Of a stretch of DNA of 64,000 bases, positions 1 through 8,830 are shown one piece after another. The notes under the pieces are model-generated. The model did not search any database. It was not told where the DNA came from and was given only the letters and a program-made list of their open reading frames with translations. Every line of letters starts with the position of its first letter. Within the stretch, counting starts at the first letter, position 1. The DNA is from Nisaea sp. (GTDB lineage: Bacteria; Pseudomonadota; Alphaproteobacteria; Thalassobaculales; Thalassobaculaceae): assembly GCF_017640745.1 (NCBI RefSeq), contig NZ_JAEPQA010000005.1, positions 89,087 to 153,086 on the forward strand, written 5' to 3'. The translations under genes and the position numbers were made by a program.

Positions 1-449
1 AGTTCCGGCGCGGGCTCCTCGGCAACCGGTTCTTCCGCCGGTGCGGCGGCTCCGGCGTCCTCGCCGAGCGCGCCGCCCTCGGCGACTATGTTGAGACGGT
101 CGATCAGGTCCTGGTCGTCACCTTCCGGTTCGACCTCGTTTTCTTCCAGGGAAGACAGCAGCCACTTGATCCGGTCGAAGGACTCGAGGATCAGCGTGAT
201 TGCGTCGGGCGTGACCTCCAGGCTTCCGTCGCGGATGCGGCCAAGTACGTTTTCCGCGGCGTGCGCAACAGCTTCGAGGCGCGGCAGTCCAAGGAAGCCG
301 CAAGTACCTTTGATCGTATGCACCAGCCGGAAGATATTGCTGAGAAGAGCCTGGTCATTCGGATTCTGTTCCAGTTGAACCAGTTCGACATCGAGCTCCG
401 AAACGCTTTCGGACGTCTCAGTCAAGAACTCGCTGAGTAGTTCATCCAT
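1..449 (-). CDS. cheA: Chemotaxis histidine kinase CheA, N-terminal part (runs off left edge)
   Basis: This is the N-terminal end of the chemotaxis sensor kinase, which passes phosphate to CheY/CheB under control of chemoreceptors and CheW. Only about 149 residues are inside the window. Residues 1-105 form a histidine phosphotransfer (Hpt) domain, with the phosphorylatable His44 in the motif LVHTIKGTCGFLG. An acidic Ala/Glu/Pro-rich linker follows and leads toward the missing P2 and kinase domains. The start ATG at 449 is the first in frame and follows an AT-rich upstream region that may hold its promoter. The ChpT-like gene just upstream on the same strand fits a signalling locus. The rest of the kinase cannot be judged from here. 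Confidence 0.93.
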   Translation of the reverse strand, partial: MDELLSEFLTETSESVSELDVELVQLEQNPNDQALLSNIFRLVHTIKGTCGFLGLPRLEAVAHAAENVLGRIRDGSLEVTPDAITLILESFDRIKWLLSSLEENEVEPEGDDQDLIDRLNIVAEGGALGEDAGAAAPAEEPVAEEPAPE

Positions 450-618
450 AAATTTAACCCCACTCTTCCTCGTTCAGCGGCCGCAAACCCTGCGATCGGG
501 AAATCTTTCAATCCAGACCGGGGTTCAATCTACCCGTACACGGCAGACCGTAAATTAAACCGATAAAAAAAACGTTAACCCATTTAGCGCAAATGCGCCC
601 ATCCCGATCCGGCGGTTT

Positions 619-640
619 CGGAAGCTCATCATTGCTTCCG
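619..640 (-). terminator. Weak hairpin overlapping the stop of the ChpT-like gene
   Basis: A 7-bp perfect stem (CGGAAGC / GCTTCCG) with an 8-base loop spans the stop codon of the ChpT-like gene. On the minus strand no U-tract follows, so it is at best a weak or Rho-assisted terminator or a 3'-end stabilising hairpin before cheA. Confidence 0.25.
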
Positions 641-1270
641 CAATCTGATATCGAGCGCATTCAACCCCTCTTGCACGACGAAATCGATTCCGAAGCGCCG
701 CGCATTCTCCGCCGCGATGTGGGCGACCACGGATCGGCTGGTCAGATCGGCTGATTCAGCGCCCTCTTCGAGCGCGGACGCAACCTCGGGGAGCAGATTG
801 GCACCGTCGCCCGTCGCCTTCAGCACCATCTCTTCACCGGCCTCACCGGTGACGCTGAGGGCAATGCTTCCCCCGCGCGGCAGGCACTCGCAAAGCGTGC
901 AAACAAACCCGAGCGCCACCTTGATGCCACCGACCGAGGGCCGGACAGCCTTCGGATCCGCCGCGCATTCGAGTTCGAACGCGATCTTCCTCGCCTTCAG
1001 GTAAGGCTCGGCCAGAGCGGCGCCGTCCGCTACGGACTGATCCGCTGTCGATCCCGCCCCGCCGAACGCGACTCGGAAAAACGACAGGCGCTCAGAGGCT
1101 TGCCGCGCGCTGGTTCCGATCAGCGCAAGCGCTTCCTGCTCGAGATCGCCGCCGCCGCCGCCGAGGTCCGAAATCAGCTCGGCCCCATTCACGGTCGCGC
1201 TTACGGGGCTGATCAGATCATGGAAAAGCCGCGATAAAAGTATATCAATCAAGCCCATATGCTCTGACAT
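629..1270 (-). CDS. ChpT-like histidine phosphotransferase
   Basis: This 213-residue protein has the ChpT (DUF2328) pattern: an N-terminal DHp-like helix with His17 in LFHDLISPV, followed by a degenerate ATPase-like fold in which normal ATP-binding motifs are not visible. In Caulobacter, ChpT relays phosphate from CckA to CtrA and CpdR. Paralogues next to cheA are common in alphaproteobacteria, and their partners are less certain. It lies 179 bp upstream of cheA on the same strand. A second possible start (Met5) leaves the His motif intact. The family is clear; whether this is the cell-cycle ChpT or a chemotaxis-linked paralogue is not, and its position suggests the latter. Confidence 0.8.
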   Translation of the reverse strand: MSEHMGLIDILLSRLFHDLISPVSATVNGAELISDLGGGGGDLEQEALALIGTSARQASERLSFFRVAFGGAGSTADQSVADGAALAEPYLKARKIAFELECAADPKAVRPSVGGIKVALGFVCTLCECLPRGGSIALSVTGEAGEEMVLKATGDGANLLPEVASALEEGAESADLTSRSVVAHIAAENARRFGIDFVVQEGLNALDIRLRKQ

Positions 1271-1464
1271 GCGGAAAGTCCCCGGTCTTTCGTGCTAGCT
1301 GCGAAATCCTAACACACAATACAGGCACGGCCTTTCCCCTTGGGTCGAGAAAATTGCCGCACCGAAACTTGTTGAAGTTTGATTCCGCTTTCCTTCACAA
1401 TTCATTAATCGCGGTTTTTTTAAGTGCCGCGGCAGCATCGAGACGCAATGTTTACGAGGGTGCA

Positions 1465-1668
1465 ATGTCCAATTTCCTCACTCCTGGAAGTTTCGTGATG
1501 CTGGCGGACGAACCGGATTGGGGAATAGGGCAGATCCAGTCCGTGGTCGGAGATCGCGTGACCGTCAATTTCGAACATCGCGGCAAGCAGCTGATCAACA
1601 GTGCGAAAGTAGACCTGGTCGCTGCCGACGATATGGTCGAAGAGAGACGCGCCGCCCGTTTCGGCTGA
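1465..1668 (+). CDS. DUF3553 small protein
   Basis: A 67-residue protein matching the DUF3553 family of alphaproteobacteria, whose function is unknown. The sequence is a short beta-rich domain (motifs PGSFVMLADEPDWGIGQIQS and VTVNFEHRGK) that resembles a CarD/Tudor-like barrel; that resemblance is my reading. The start at 1465 is chosen because GAGGG lies 4-8 bases upstream. A longer frame reaching back to 1354 has no comparable ribosome binding site and unlikely composition. It stands alone between divergent chpT-like and DUF364 genes. Confidence 0.75.
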   Translation: MSNFLTPGSFVMLADEPDWGIGQIQSVVGDRVTVNFEHRGKQLINSAKVDLVAADDMVEERRAARFG

Positions 1669-1714
1669 TCCGCCGCCCCGCCCCGCATGTCCGGGGCAAT
1701 GAGACTATACTTGC

Positions 1715-2761
1715 ATGCTCCCGCTTCCACGCCTGACACCCGCCTGGGTCATTCCCGAAACCGAAGACGGGACCACAGGTTCGGCCGACGATTTCGTCCG
1801 GCGCCTGAACGACCGCCGATGGTCCGTCGCAATTCTCGGATCCGACATTCTTTCGCCAGGCCAGGATCTCGCATTTCTGGATCTGGAAGCGGACTGCCGC
1901 CCCGCCGACCATGAGCTGCCGCCGGTTTTCGAAGCCGCCAAAAAATACGGAATCCCGCTTCTCCTCAGAGGCTCTGCCAGCCATTCCGCCATCCGGGACC
2001 TCCGGCCCCAGCCGGTCTTGCCGGAACGCCTGTTCCAGTGGTGGGGCCCCGAACGTATGGACGAGGAACTGATCCGCAACGTCCCGCCCCTGACAATCAC
2101 CCGCGTCACTGCGGGGGCACGCTGGGCGATGGTGGAGACGGAGGAAACCGTCGGCCTCGCCGCCATGCCGTTGCTCGCGAGCGGATCGGCTCCCGATGCT
2201 CCGGTGACTCTCCGCGAGGATTACGTGGGGGCACCGCTGAGCGCGCTCGCAGGCGGCCTGCGCATGGCTGCCGGGATCGAACGATCCCTCGCATGCGCGG
2301 CCGCGAATGCAGGTCACAGGCCCCCCGTCGCCGGCACAGTCAGCGACGGCCTGTTGCCGGAACCCGGAGCCGGAACGGAGCGGACCGTGATCGTCGGCCG
2401 TTTTCCCGAACTGGCCCGCAAACGCCCCGGCGCGATCGTGCTGGAGAAGCATCCCGGCCCCGACGATCTGCCGTCGGATGCGGCGCCCTACGTTATTCCG
2501 GGTGCGGAACACTTCGTCGTCACCGCATCCGCCTGGAGCAACGGCACGCTCGCCGGACTGCTACGGCTGGCAACCGGCAGCCGGGTTACTCTCGTCGGCC
2601 CGGGCGCCCCGCTTGCCCCCGCGCTTCACGCCTACGGCATCCACAGGCTCGCCGGGTTCATCGTCGGGGACCGTGAAAAGACACGCGAAATCATTGCGGA
2701 AGGCGGCGGTGTGAAAGCCTTCAAGCCATATGGCCGACAGATAATGCTCTCTGAAGAATAA
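1715..2761 (+). CDS. DUF364 (putative heavy-metal chelation) domain protein
   Basis: This 348-residue protein has a C-terminal DUF364 domain (about residues 220-340), recognisable from ASAWSNGTLAGLLRLA and VTLVGPGAPLAPALHAYGI. The middle region (about 125-215) resembles the enolase-like DUF4213 domain that normally precedes DUF364. The N-terminal 120 residues are not recognised. DUF364 proteins have a Rossmann-like fold, and a metal-chelation role has been suggested from structure only. The position just before mobA, fdhD and moaA suggests a link to molybdenum or another metal. No strong ribosome binding site precedes the ATG at 1715, so a slightly different start is possible. It converges on the lipoprotein gene 9 bp downstream. 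Confidence 0.7.
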   Translation: MLPLPRLTPAWVIPETEDGTTGSADDFVRRLNDRRWSVAILGSDILSPGQDLAFLDLEADCRPADHELPPVFEAAKKYGIPLLLRGSASHSAIRDLRPQPVLPERLFQWWGPERMDEELIRNVPPLTITRVTAGARWAMVETEETVGLAAMPLLASGSAPDAPVTLREDYVGAPLSALAGGLRMAAGIERSLACAAANAGHRPPVAGTVSDGLLPEPGAGTERTVIVGRFPELARKRPGAIVLEKHPGPDDLPSDAAPYVIPGAEHFVVTASAWSNGTLAGLLRLATGSRVTLVGPGAPLAPALHAYGIHRLAGFIVGDREKTREIIAEGGGVKAFKPYGRQIMLSEE

Positions 2762-2770
2762 TCCGGCGGT

Positions 2771-3109
2771 CTATTCGACCGAGCAACCGATCCGCTCGCC
2801 GGCATCGGAAACGACCAGCGTCTCGCCGACCTGCATGGTCACCCAGCAATCGTCCCACTGCTTGCGGCTCCGCGCCTCGACCTGAACGGTCCGGGATCCG
2901 GCCTTGAATTCCATTTTCCCGGAATCTCCGGCCGAGACGATCAGAATGTCCTCTGTCCAGAGTTTCACACGAACCCGGGCCTCCGTAGAGGAGTCGTTGC
3001 GGACATGGATGAAGTCCATCTTCGGCCCCGGCTTTTCCTCTTCGCCGAAACAACCGGTGAGCCCGGCCAGCGCCGTCACGATCAGAAGGGTCGATAAAAC
3101 TCGGGTCAT
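2771..3109 (-). CDS. Small predicted lipoprotein, function unknown
   Basis: A 112-residue protein with a type II signal peptide: positively charged start, hydrophobic stretch, and lipobox LTGC with Cys20 as the lipidated residue. The mature part (about 93 residues) contains two further cysteines near the C-terminus (DDCWV and RIGCSVE) that could form a disulfide in the periplasm. I do not recognise the family. It sits between the convergent DUF364 gene and mobA, about 100 bp downstream of mobA on the same strand. No function should be inferred from this alone. Confidence 0.6.
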   Translation of the reverse strand: MTRVLSTLLIVTALAGLTGCFGEEEKPGPKMDFIHVRNDSSTEARVRVKLWTEDILIVSAGDSGKMEFKAGSRTVQVEARSRKQWDDCWVTMQVGETLVVSDAGERIGCSVE

Positions 3110-3211
3110 CGGGTGCCGCCGGAGGGTCGCGAGGTGAAGAAAAGCTTTAAGAATCTTACGCCTATGCGGACCGAATGAGAAGGCCTTCTACGAAAAAGTG
3201 AAAACAGGATG

Positions 3212-3841
3212 CTAAAGCACACCGACCTGACAGACCCGCTCCGCCTCGTCCAGATCATCCGGGCGGTTGACGTTGAAAAACGGATCGGTTGGCTTTTCGG
3301 AGAATTCGGCGACCGCAAGTTTGAAGCGCGCGGTCCAGAGATCAACCTTTCGGATATCTTCCTGCTCTATCGCCTTTTGCAGATTGTCCGCGAGCCGCAC
3401 CGGCCAGAGGCCGATCACCGGGTGTCTGCGCCCGCCCGAAGCGGCGCAAGCGAGGTCCGCATGTTCCGCTTCGATTGCCGCCAACAGCCGCGACACGATG
3501 TCCGTGGGCACGAAAGGCGCGTCGGTCGCAACGGTCAGGATCCAGCTCGCCTCGGGCGCATGTTGTGTTGCCCAGCGCATTCCGGTAAGGACACCGGCAA
3601 GCGGCCCCGGCTGCCCTTCAACGACATCCGGGGCAACCGGCAGGTCGAAACCTGCGAAGCGTTCCGGATCGCCGTTCGCGTTGAGGACGAGTTTCCCGAC
3701 CTGACCGCGGATCCGCTCGATCACATGCGAGAGGATCGGCCGTCCCGCGAGGTGCCTCAGCGACTTGTCGCCGCCGCCCATCCGCCTCGACTGACCGCCC
3801 GCGAGCAGAACACCGACGATGTCGTCCCGCTCAATCGGCAT
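3212..3841 (-). CDS. mobA: Molybdenum cofactor guanylyltransferase MobA
   Basis: MobA transfers GMP from GTP to molybdopterin to make the bis-MGD cofactor used by DMSO-reductase-family enzymes such as formate dehydrogenase. The protein shows the nucleotidyltransferase signature LLAGGQSRRMGGGDKSL near the N-terminus, the TDAPFV motif (metal-binding Asp) in the middle, and NVNRPDDL near the end, as usual for MobA. Length (about 209 residues) is normal. The ATG at 3841 is given as start; a GTG at 3853 is equally possible and would enlarge the overlap with fdhD from 11 to 23 bases. The overlap implies translational coupling with fdhD. Confidence 0.92.
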   Translation of the reverse strand: MPIERDDIVGVLLAGGQSRRMGGGDKSLRHLAGRPILSHVIERIRGQVGKLVLNANGDPERFAGFDLPVAPDVVEGQPGPLAGVLTGMRWATQHAPEASWILTVATDAPFVPTDIVSRLLAAIEAEHADLACAASGGRRHPVIGLWPVRLADNLQKAIEQEDIRKVDLWTARFKLAVAEFSEKPTDPFFNVNRPDDLDEAERVCQVGVL

Positions 3842-4724
3842 CGGACGCCACACTCGCCTTACGCGCGCTCCGGACAGGCTCCTCGCCGACGGATGCCAGA
3901 TCCGCGTCGTAAATCAGCCGCTCGCCGCCGGAGAGGGCGATGAACCGCTTGCCTTTCGCCCGTCCGATCAGCGTCAGACCGGCTTCGCGCGCGAGATCGA
4001 CGCCCCAGGCGGTGAAGCCGGAGCGCGATATCAGGATCGGAATGCCCATCTGCACGGTCTTGATCACCATCTCGCTGGTCAGTCGGCCCGTCGTGTAGAA
4101 GATCTTGTCGCCCGGTTCGATCCGGTTGAGGAACATGTAGCCCGCGATCTTGTCGATGGCGTTATGGCGTCCGACGTCTTCCATGTAGATCAGCGGCTTG
4201 TCCTCGCGGCAGAGCACGCATCCGTGGATCGCGCCCGCTTCGAGATAGAGACTCGGCGTCGTATTGATCTGCCGGGAAAGCGCGTAGATCCAGGACGTTC
4301 TGAGCACGGCATCGCGCGGCAGCTCGATATCCTCGAACTTCTCCATCAGATCGCCGAACACCGTCCCCTGGGCGCATCCCGAGGTGCGAATCTTTTTTTG
4401 CAGTTTCTCTTCGTAATTCGTTTCGCGTTCGGTACGAACGACCACGACCTCGAGGTCCTCGTCATACTCGACCCCGGTGATCACATCGTCCGGGCGAAGC
4501 ATGTTCTGATTGAGCAGATAACCGACCGCGAGATAGTCGGGGAAATCGCCGATGGTCATGGCGGTGACGATTTCCTGACCGTTCAGGAAGATTGTCAGCG
4601 GCCGCTCCATGATCACCGAAATCTCCTGCTCCCGGCCTTCGTGATCGAGGCCGGTCAGCCGCCGCGTCAGGCGCGGATCGTCCGGCCGGGGGCCGACGAG
4701 ATAGTCGGGGATGTCCTGTGTCAT
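3831..4724 (-). CDS. fdhD: Formate dehydrogenase accessory sulfurtransferase FdhD
   Basis: FdhD carries sulfur from a cysteine desulfurase to the molybdenum cofactor and is needed for active formate dehydrogenases. The family is supported by the motifs GYLLNQNM, MEDVGRHNAIDK, TGRLTSEMV and SRSGFTAWGVDLA. In place of the usual CxxC loop of E. coli FdhD, this protein has one cysteine (Cys117 in TSGCAQG). It also has a second pair, Cys169 and Cys172, in HGCVLC just before the GRHNA motif. At 297 residues the length is normal. It lies upstream of and overlaps mobA on the same strand and is divergent from moaA. Confidence 0.9.
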   Translation of the reverse strand: MTQDIPDYLVGPRPDDPRLTRRLTGLDHEGREQEISVIMERPLTIFLNGQEIVTAMTIGDFPDYLAVGYLLNQNMLRPDDVITGVEYDEDLEVVVVRTERETNYEEKLQKKIRTSGCAQGTVFGDLMEKFEDIELPRDAVLRTSWIYALSRQINTTPSLYLEAGAIHGCVLCREDKPLIYMEDVGRHNAIDKIAGYMFLNRIEPGDKIFYTTGRLTSEMVIKTVQMGIPILISRSGFTAWGVDLAREAGLTLIGRAKGKRFIALSGGERLIYDADLASVGEEPVRSARKASVASDAD

Positions 4725-4886
4725 GGCTTAACTATGGTCAGTGCGCCCGACGCAGGCAATCCACATCGCGGTAAAGCGCGGGCTCGACGGCCGGATTTTT
4801 CGACGCGATATTGAAGCTATCATCGACGGGCGCTATATCTGGATGTGCATAACGGCCGCAAACGATCCGGCCGGCAGGGAGAAGAC

Positions 4887-5879
4887 ATGCTCGATCCATT
4901 TGGACGCGACGTCAGCTATCTCAGGGTCTCTGTGACGGACCGCTGCGACTTCCGCTGCGTCTATTGCATGTCCGAAAACATGACCTTCCTGCCCAAAAAG
5001 GACCTTCTGACGCTGGAGGAAATGGACCGCCTCTGCTCGACCTTCGTCGATCTCGGCGTGAAGAAACTTCGCTTCACCGGAGGCGAGCCGCTGGTCCGCC
5101 GCAACATCATGAGTCTATTCCGCGGCATGCAGCGCCACCTCGAAAGCGGCGCGCTCGAGGAAGTGACGGTTACGACGAACGGCAGCCAGCTCGGCCGCTT
5201 CGCGCACGAGCTTTACGATTGCGGCGTCCGCCGGGTGAATGTCTCGCTCGACACCCTCGATGCCGGAAAGTTCCAAAGCATCACCCGATGGGGCAAGCTT
5301 GACCAGGTGCTGGACGGCATCGAGATCGCGAAGCGCGCCGGTCTCGCCATCAAGATCAATGCTGTCGCCCTCAAGGGCGTGAACGACGCCGAGCTCGGCG
5401 ACATGCTGCAATGGTGCGGCGACAACGGCTATGACATGACGGTGATCGAGGTCATGCCGATGGGCGATATCGGCGGCGAAGACCGGCTCGACCAGTATCT
5501 GCCGCTTTCCATCGTCCGGGCCAAGCTCTCCGAGCGCTTCACGCTGAAAGACATTCCCTACAAGACCGGCGGCCCGGCGCGCTATGTCGAGGTCGCAGAG
5601 ACCGGCGGACGACTCGGTTTCATTACGCCGCTCACGCATAATTTCTGCGAAAGCTGCAACCGCGTACGCCTCACCTGCACCGGCACGCTCTATATGTGCC
5701 TCGGTCAGGACGATGCCGCGGACCTGCGGGCGCCGCTCCGGGCGAGCGAAGGCAACGAGCAGCTGATCACTGCCATCAAAGAGGCGATTTCGCGCAAGCC
5801 CAAGGGGCACGATTTCATCATCGACCGTCGGCACAACGGCCCTGCGGTGAGCCGTCATATGAGTGTCACCGGCGGCTAG
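4887..5879 (+). CDS. moaA: GTP 3',8-cyclase MoaA
   Basis: MoaA is the radical-SAM enzyme that starts molybdenum cofactor synthesis by cyclising GTP. The protein has the N-terminal radical-SAM cluster motif with Cys20, Cys24 and Cys27 (CDFRCVYC), the FTGGEP SAM-binding motif, and the C-terminal second cluster with Cys254, Cys257 and Cys271 ([10 protein letters not shown]). It ends in the GG tail (SVTGG) known to be needed for activity. The start at 4887 is preferred because GGGAGAAG lies a few bases upstream and it gives 330 residues, the usual size; a longer frame from 4845 lacks support. It is divergent from fdhD/mobA. Confidence 0.95.
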   Translation: MLDPFGRDVSYLRVSVTDRCDFRCVYCMSENMTFLPKKDLLTLEEMDRLCSTFVDLGVKKLRFTGGEPLVRRNIMSLFRGMQRHLESGALEEVTVTTNGSQLGRFAHELYDCGVRRVNVSLDTLDAGKFQSITRWGKLDQVLDGIEIAKRAGLAIKINAVALKGVNDAELGDMLQWCGDNGYDMTVIEVMPMGDIGGEDRLDQYLPLSIVRAKLSERFTLKDIPYKTGGPARYVEVAETGGRLGFITPLTHNFCESCNRVRLTCTGTLYMCLGQDDAADLRAPLRASEGNEQLITAIKEAISRKPKGHDFIIDRRHNGPAVSRHMSVTGG

Positions 5880-5954
5880 TCACCGCGCTCTTCACGAAAG
5901 CACTGTCCGCGCTGTCCCTGTTGCATCAGCAACATTCGATCCGGAGGCCCGGAC

Positions 5955-6122
5955 ATGCGACGACGCACGACACAGCTTCAGAGCTTCGCCCTTCGGCAGA
6001 TGCAATTCCAGCTTCCGCTTAGCGCCTTTGGCGCGCTCGGATCCTGCAGGGCCGGATGCGGGCTCGGCCTGCCGACACTCGATCAGCGTTCCCTGCTGCT
6101 CTGCCTCTATCTGCTGCGTTGA
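5955..6122 (+). CDS. Possible small protein, 55 residues
   Basis: A short open frame downstream of moaA starts with ATG at 5955, preceded by GGAGG at a good distance (about 7 bases). The product is basic at the N-terminus (MRRRTTQLQ) and ends in a hydrophobic Leu/Cys-rich stretch. There is no recognised family, and the codon pattern is not decisive. It is listed only because of the ribosome binding site and the otherwise empty gap; it may be spurious. Confidence 0.2.
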   Translation: MRRRTTQLQSFALRQMQFQLPLSAFGALGSCRAGCGLGLPTLDQRSLLLCLYLLR

Positions 6123-6134
6123 AACGCGGGCGGC

Positions 6135-6632
6135 TTACTCGATCACGATGCGATGGGCATAGGTCCGTCCGTCGCTGACGGTCAGTTCGGTGAAGCCGAG
6201 CATCTTGCAGAAATCGAGGAAGTTGAAGATCGACTCGACCTGGAGTTCGCGCATGATCTGGGTCGTCCGCGCCACGCCGGTCATCAGCGCCAGCACCGCG
6301 CGGGCCTGCGCAAGCGTTGTCATATGGTTGTCGTAGAGGCTGACGATGATCAGCTTCTGGGCCTCGTCCCCCTTCGCGAACATCGCGCGCTGCGGCGGAT
6401 AGGGCCGCTCGCTCACGCTTTTGGCGACGCCGGAGACGAAGGCAAGCCGGCTTTCGCGCGTCGCCTGCGGAATGCTTTGCGCCCGGGAAACGTACTGCTC
6501 CTCGGTCACCGACTCCGGATAGTAATAGCCGGCATGGCGAGACTCAGCGAAGGCGGCCCCGCCGCCGACGCAGGCCATCACCATAATCAAGAGCGCAGTC
6601 CACAGGCGAGCAGCCGCTCGGGTCATAGCCAT
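6135..6632 (-). CDS. Exported protein of unknown function
   Basis: A protein of about 165 residues with a clear signal peptide (hydrophobic core LLIMVMACVGG, cleavage near AFAES), so it is probably periplasmic. The mature part begins with a tyrosine-rich motif (HAGYYYPES), then a helical region, and ends in FTELTVSDGRTYAHRIVIE. I recognise the pattern as one seen in alphaproteobacterial genomes but cannot assign a function. The start at 6632 is chosen because a G-rich ribosome binding site lies about 8 bases upstream and translation gives a compact signal peptide; a frame from 6674 would add 14 unlikely residues. It lies between moaA and NAD kinase. Confidence 0.6.
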   Translation of the reverse strand: MAMTRAAARLWTALLIMVMACVGGGAAFAESRHAGYYYPESVTEEQYVSRAQSIPQATRESRLAFVSGVAKSVSERPYPPQRAMFAKGDEAQKLIIVSLYDNHMTTLAQARAVLALMTGVARTTQIMRELQVESIFNFLDFCKMLGFTELTVSDGRTYAHRIVIE

Positions 6633-6796
6633 CCTGAAATCCCCCCGGTTCCAAATCGTGCAAGCGCATTTCATTCATGACCGATTGCACGTGGATCATG
6701 CCCCGAGGATCATGCATAGTCGCACGCATCGAATAAAGGCCTGAAACGGCCGCCCCGCGCTTTCCCGGGCGTCCTGAAACCGCATCCGGATCGAGA

Positions 6797-7564
6797 ATGC
6801 CTCCCATGAAAATCGCTTTCACCGCCTCCAGGGCGCCGGATGCTCAGGAAGCCTGCGCAGCTCTCACCTCCCGGTACAGAAGCGTTTCTCAGGCGGAGGC
6901 GGACGTCATTGTCGCGCTCGGCGGCGACGGGCAGATGCTGGACACACTGCGCGACAATTTCGAGAGACCGGTGAAGGTCTTCGGGATGAACCGCGGCACC
7001 GTCGGCTTCCTGATGAACGAATATTCTCCGGACGATCTGGTGGCGCGCATCGAGGCGGCGCAGCAGGTGATCCTCCACCCGCTCCGGATGGAAGCGGAAA
7101 AAGCGGACGGCACCGTCACGCAGGCGCTCGCCATCAACGAGGTATCGCTGCTCCGGGAAACCGCGCAGGCAGCCAAGATCCGGATCACCATCGACGGCGT
7201 CGTCCGCCTCGAGGAACTGGTTTGCGACGGTGTGCTTGTCGCGACCCCGGCCGGCAGCACCGCCTACAACCTCTCGGCCCACGGCCCGATCATTCCGCTC
7301 GGCGCCGGCGTGCTCGCACTGACGCCGATCAGCGCTTTCCGTCCACGGCGCTGGCGCGGCGCACTCCTGCCGCACGAGGCAAAGATCCAGTTCGACGTGC
7401 TCAATCCGGGAAAGCGGCCGATCAGCGCGACGGCGGACTCCACCGAAGTCCGGGACGTGGTCCGGGTCCGCGTGCGCGAGGACCGCTCGATCCCCCTCAC
7501 CCTGCTCTACGACCCGCAGCACAACCTGGAAGAACGCGTTCTGAAGGAACAGTTCGCTCCCTGA
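6797..7564 (+). CDS. nadK: NAD kinase
   Basis: This enzyme phosphorylates NAD to NADP using ATP or polyphosphate in the cytoplasm. Diagnostic motifs are GGDGQML near residue 39 (NAD kinase GGDG), the following [18 protein letters not shown] (NE motif) and [16 protein letters not shown] (glycine-rich motif). At 255 residues it is the short form typical of alphaproteobacteria. ATG codons at 6797 and 6806 are both possible starts and neither has a strong ribosome binding site. It is transcribed alone, divergent from the exported-protein gene. Confidence 0.93.
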   Translation: MPPMKIAFTASRAPDAQEACAALTSRYRSVSQAEADVIVALGGDGQMLDTLRDNFERPVKVFGMNRGTVGFLMNEYSPDDLVARIEAAQQVILHPLRMEAEKADGTVTQALAINEVSLLRETAQAAKIRITIDGVVRLEELVCDGVLVATPAGSTAYNLSAHGPIIPLGAGVLALTPISAFRPRRWRGALLPHEAKIQFDVLNPGKRPISATADSTEVRDVVRVRVREDRSIPLTLLYDPQHNLEERVLKEQFAP

Positions 7565-7760
7565 ACGCTCGACCGGCGAACCCGATCCCGGCGCACGGGA
7601 CGGCGATGGGGCTGATCGCACGCCAAGATGCCGCTTCCGCCCCGTCGACGAGATAGCTGCGCGCCGGCGGCCAAGCGTTAACGAAATGATTACTTTTTTA
7701 AATTAAGGAATACAGATCAGAGCGTTAGATCGGAACTCTACATTTACGGGGAAATGAGGG

Positions 7761-7949
7761 ATGGCCGGTTACTGGGACAAGTTCGACGATACAGGTCCGA
7801 CCACATCGGACGATCTGAAATCCTATCTTGAAGAGCGCAAGCGAAAGGCCGCCCGCTATTTGCGGACCGCCAAGCAGGCTCAGAAAAGAATAGAGCAACT
7901 TCAGGCACTCCAGGAACAGCACCGGAAAGCACTCGGTCAGGAGAGCTGA
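7761..7949 (+). CDS. Small charged, probably coiled-coil protein
   Basis: A 62-residue protein with an N-terminal motif MAGYWDKFDD followed by a Lys/Arg/Gln/Glu-rich helix (about residues 20-60) likely to form a coiled coil. GAGGG lies just upstream of the ATG, and an AT-rich stretch at 7685-7730 could carry the promoter. No family is recognised. The 3' end overlaps the convergent N-formylglutamate amidohydrolase gene by 13 bases. The ribosome binding site and composition make it a likely real gene. Confidence 0.6.
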   Translation: MAGYWDKFDDTGPTTSDDLKSYLEERKRKAARYLRTAKQAQKRIEQLQALQEQHRKALGQES

Positions 7950-8830
7950 CCCGCCGCATCCCGGACATGTTCGGCCAGCCAGGCCGAGAATGCGTCCAGA
8001 TCACGCTTCAACTCCGCGAACCCTTCCGTCCTGAGCATCCGGTCGGCATCAAGATAGAGCCGTCGGTTGATTTCGATCTGGATCGAGTGACGCCCCAGCT
8101 CCGGCGCACCGTACCGCCGGATCATCTCGGCGCCCTTGTAAGGCGCATTGACGGACGCCGAGTAGCCGCGCTCCCGGAGCCAGCCCGCGACGGTCTCGAC
8201 GAGATCCGGCGCAGCGGTTAGCCCGTCCCCGTCGCTGACCACGAAATCGGGACGTGCCTCGCCCGCATCGACATTCATCGCGACGCCGACCGGCTTCATG
8301 GAATGCCAGTCGACATGCCAGACCGCTCCGTGCGCGGCATGCAGCCTGTCGAGCCGCTCTTTCACCGCGGCATGATATGGCCGGTAATAGGTCTCGATGC
8401 GGGCCGTGACTTCGGCGACCGAAAGCGGCGCCATGTAGATCGGAACGCCGCTGAGGATTTCCCGCCGTATCAGCCCCATGCCGCGCACGCTCTTGTCGGT
8501 CGGATTGGCGCCGCCGGGCCACGGCTCGGAGAGCAGGCTTTCGTCGATATCGTCGACCGCCCGGTTGACATCAATGTAGGTCCGCGGGAACTCCGCCGCG
8601 ATGAGACCGATCCCGTGATCGAGACAGCCCGAAACCAGATCGTCGACGAACGCGTCTTCCCCGGTGCGGAGATCCGCCAAACTGACGGCGGTGACGAAAT
8701 CATCGGGGATCGTGCGCCCGGAATGGGGAGAGTCGAAGAGAACCGGAACCGGTTCTCCCGCCGGAAGACGCTCTTTCAGTACGCCGGCGACCCGTCTGAC
8801 CCGACCGCCGATACCGTCAGAGACCGTCAT
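7937..8830 (-). CDS. N-formylglutamate amidohydrolase family protein
   Basis: Members hydrolyse N-formyl-L-glutamate (histidine catabolism) or related N-acyl amino acids. The protein carries the family pattern: FDSPHSG near residue 33, FPRTYIDVNRA, and HVDWHSMKPVG with likely metal-binding or catalytic His and Asp residues. It is the last gene of the importer operon and overlaps the upstream ATPase gene by 14 bases, which implies coupled translation. No other hut gene is nearby, so the true substrate is probably whatever the importer brings in; that is an inference. Confidence 0.85.
   Translation of the reverse strand: MTVSDGIGGRVRRVAGVLKERLPAGEPVPVLFDSPHSGRTIPDDFVTAVSLADLRTGEDAFVDDLVSGCLDHGIGLIAAEFPRTYIDVNRAVDDIDESLLSEPWPGGANPTDKSVRGMGLIRREILSGVPIYMAPLSVAEVTARIETYYRPYHAAVKERLDRLHAAHGAVWHVDWHSMKPVGVAMNVDAGEARPDFVVSDGDGLTAAPDLVETVAGWLRERGYSASVNAPYKGAEMIRRYGAPELGRHSIQIEINRRLYLDADRMLRTEGFAELKRDLDAFSAWLAEHVRDAAGQLS

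Noticed and set aside
4725..4886. Molybdenum-cofactor riboswitch upstream of moaA
   Set aside because: I could not find the conserved helices of that riboswitch in the 160-bp leader.
5863..6162. 99-codon plus-strand frame after moaA
   Set aside because: It overlaps the ends of moaA and the exported-protein gene and lacks a ribosome binding site; the shorter frame at 5955 has a better one.
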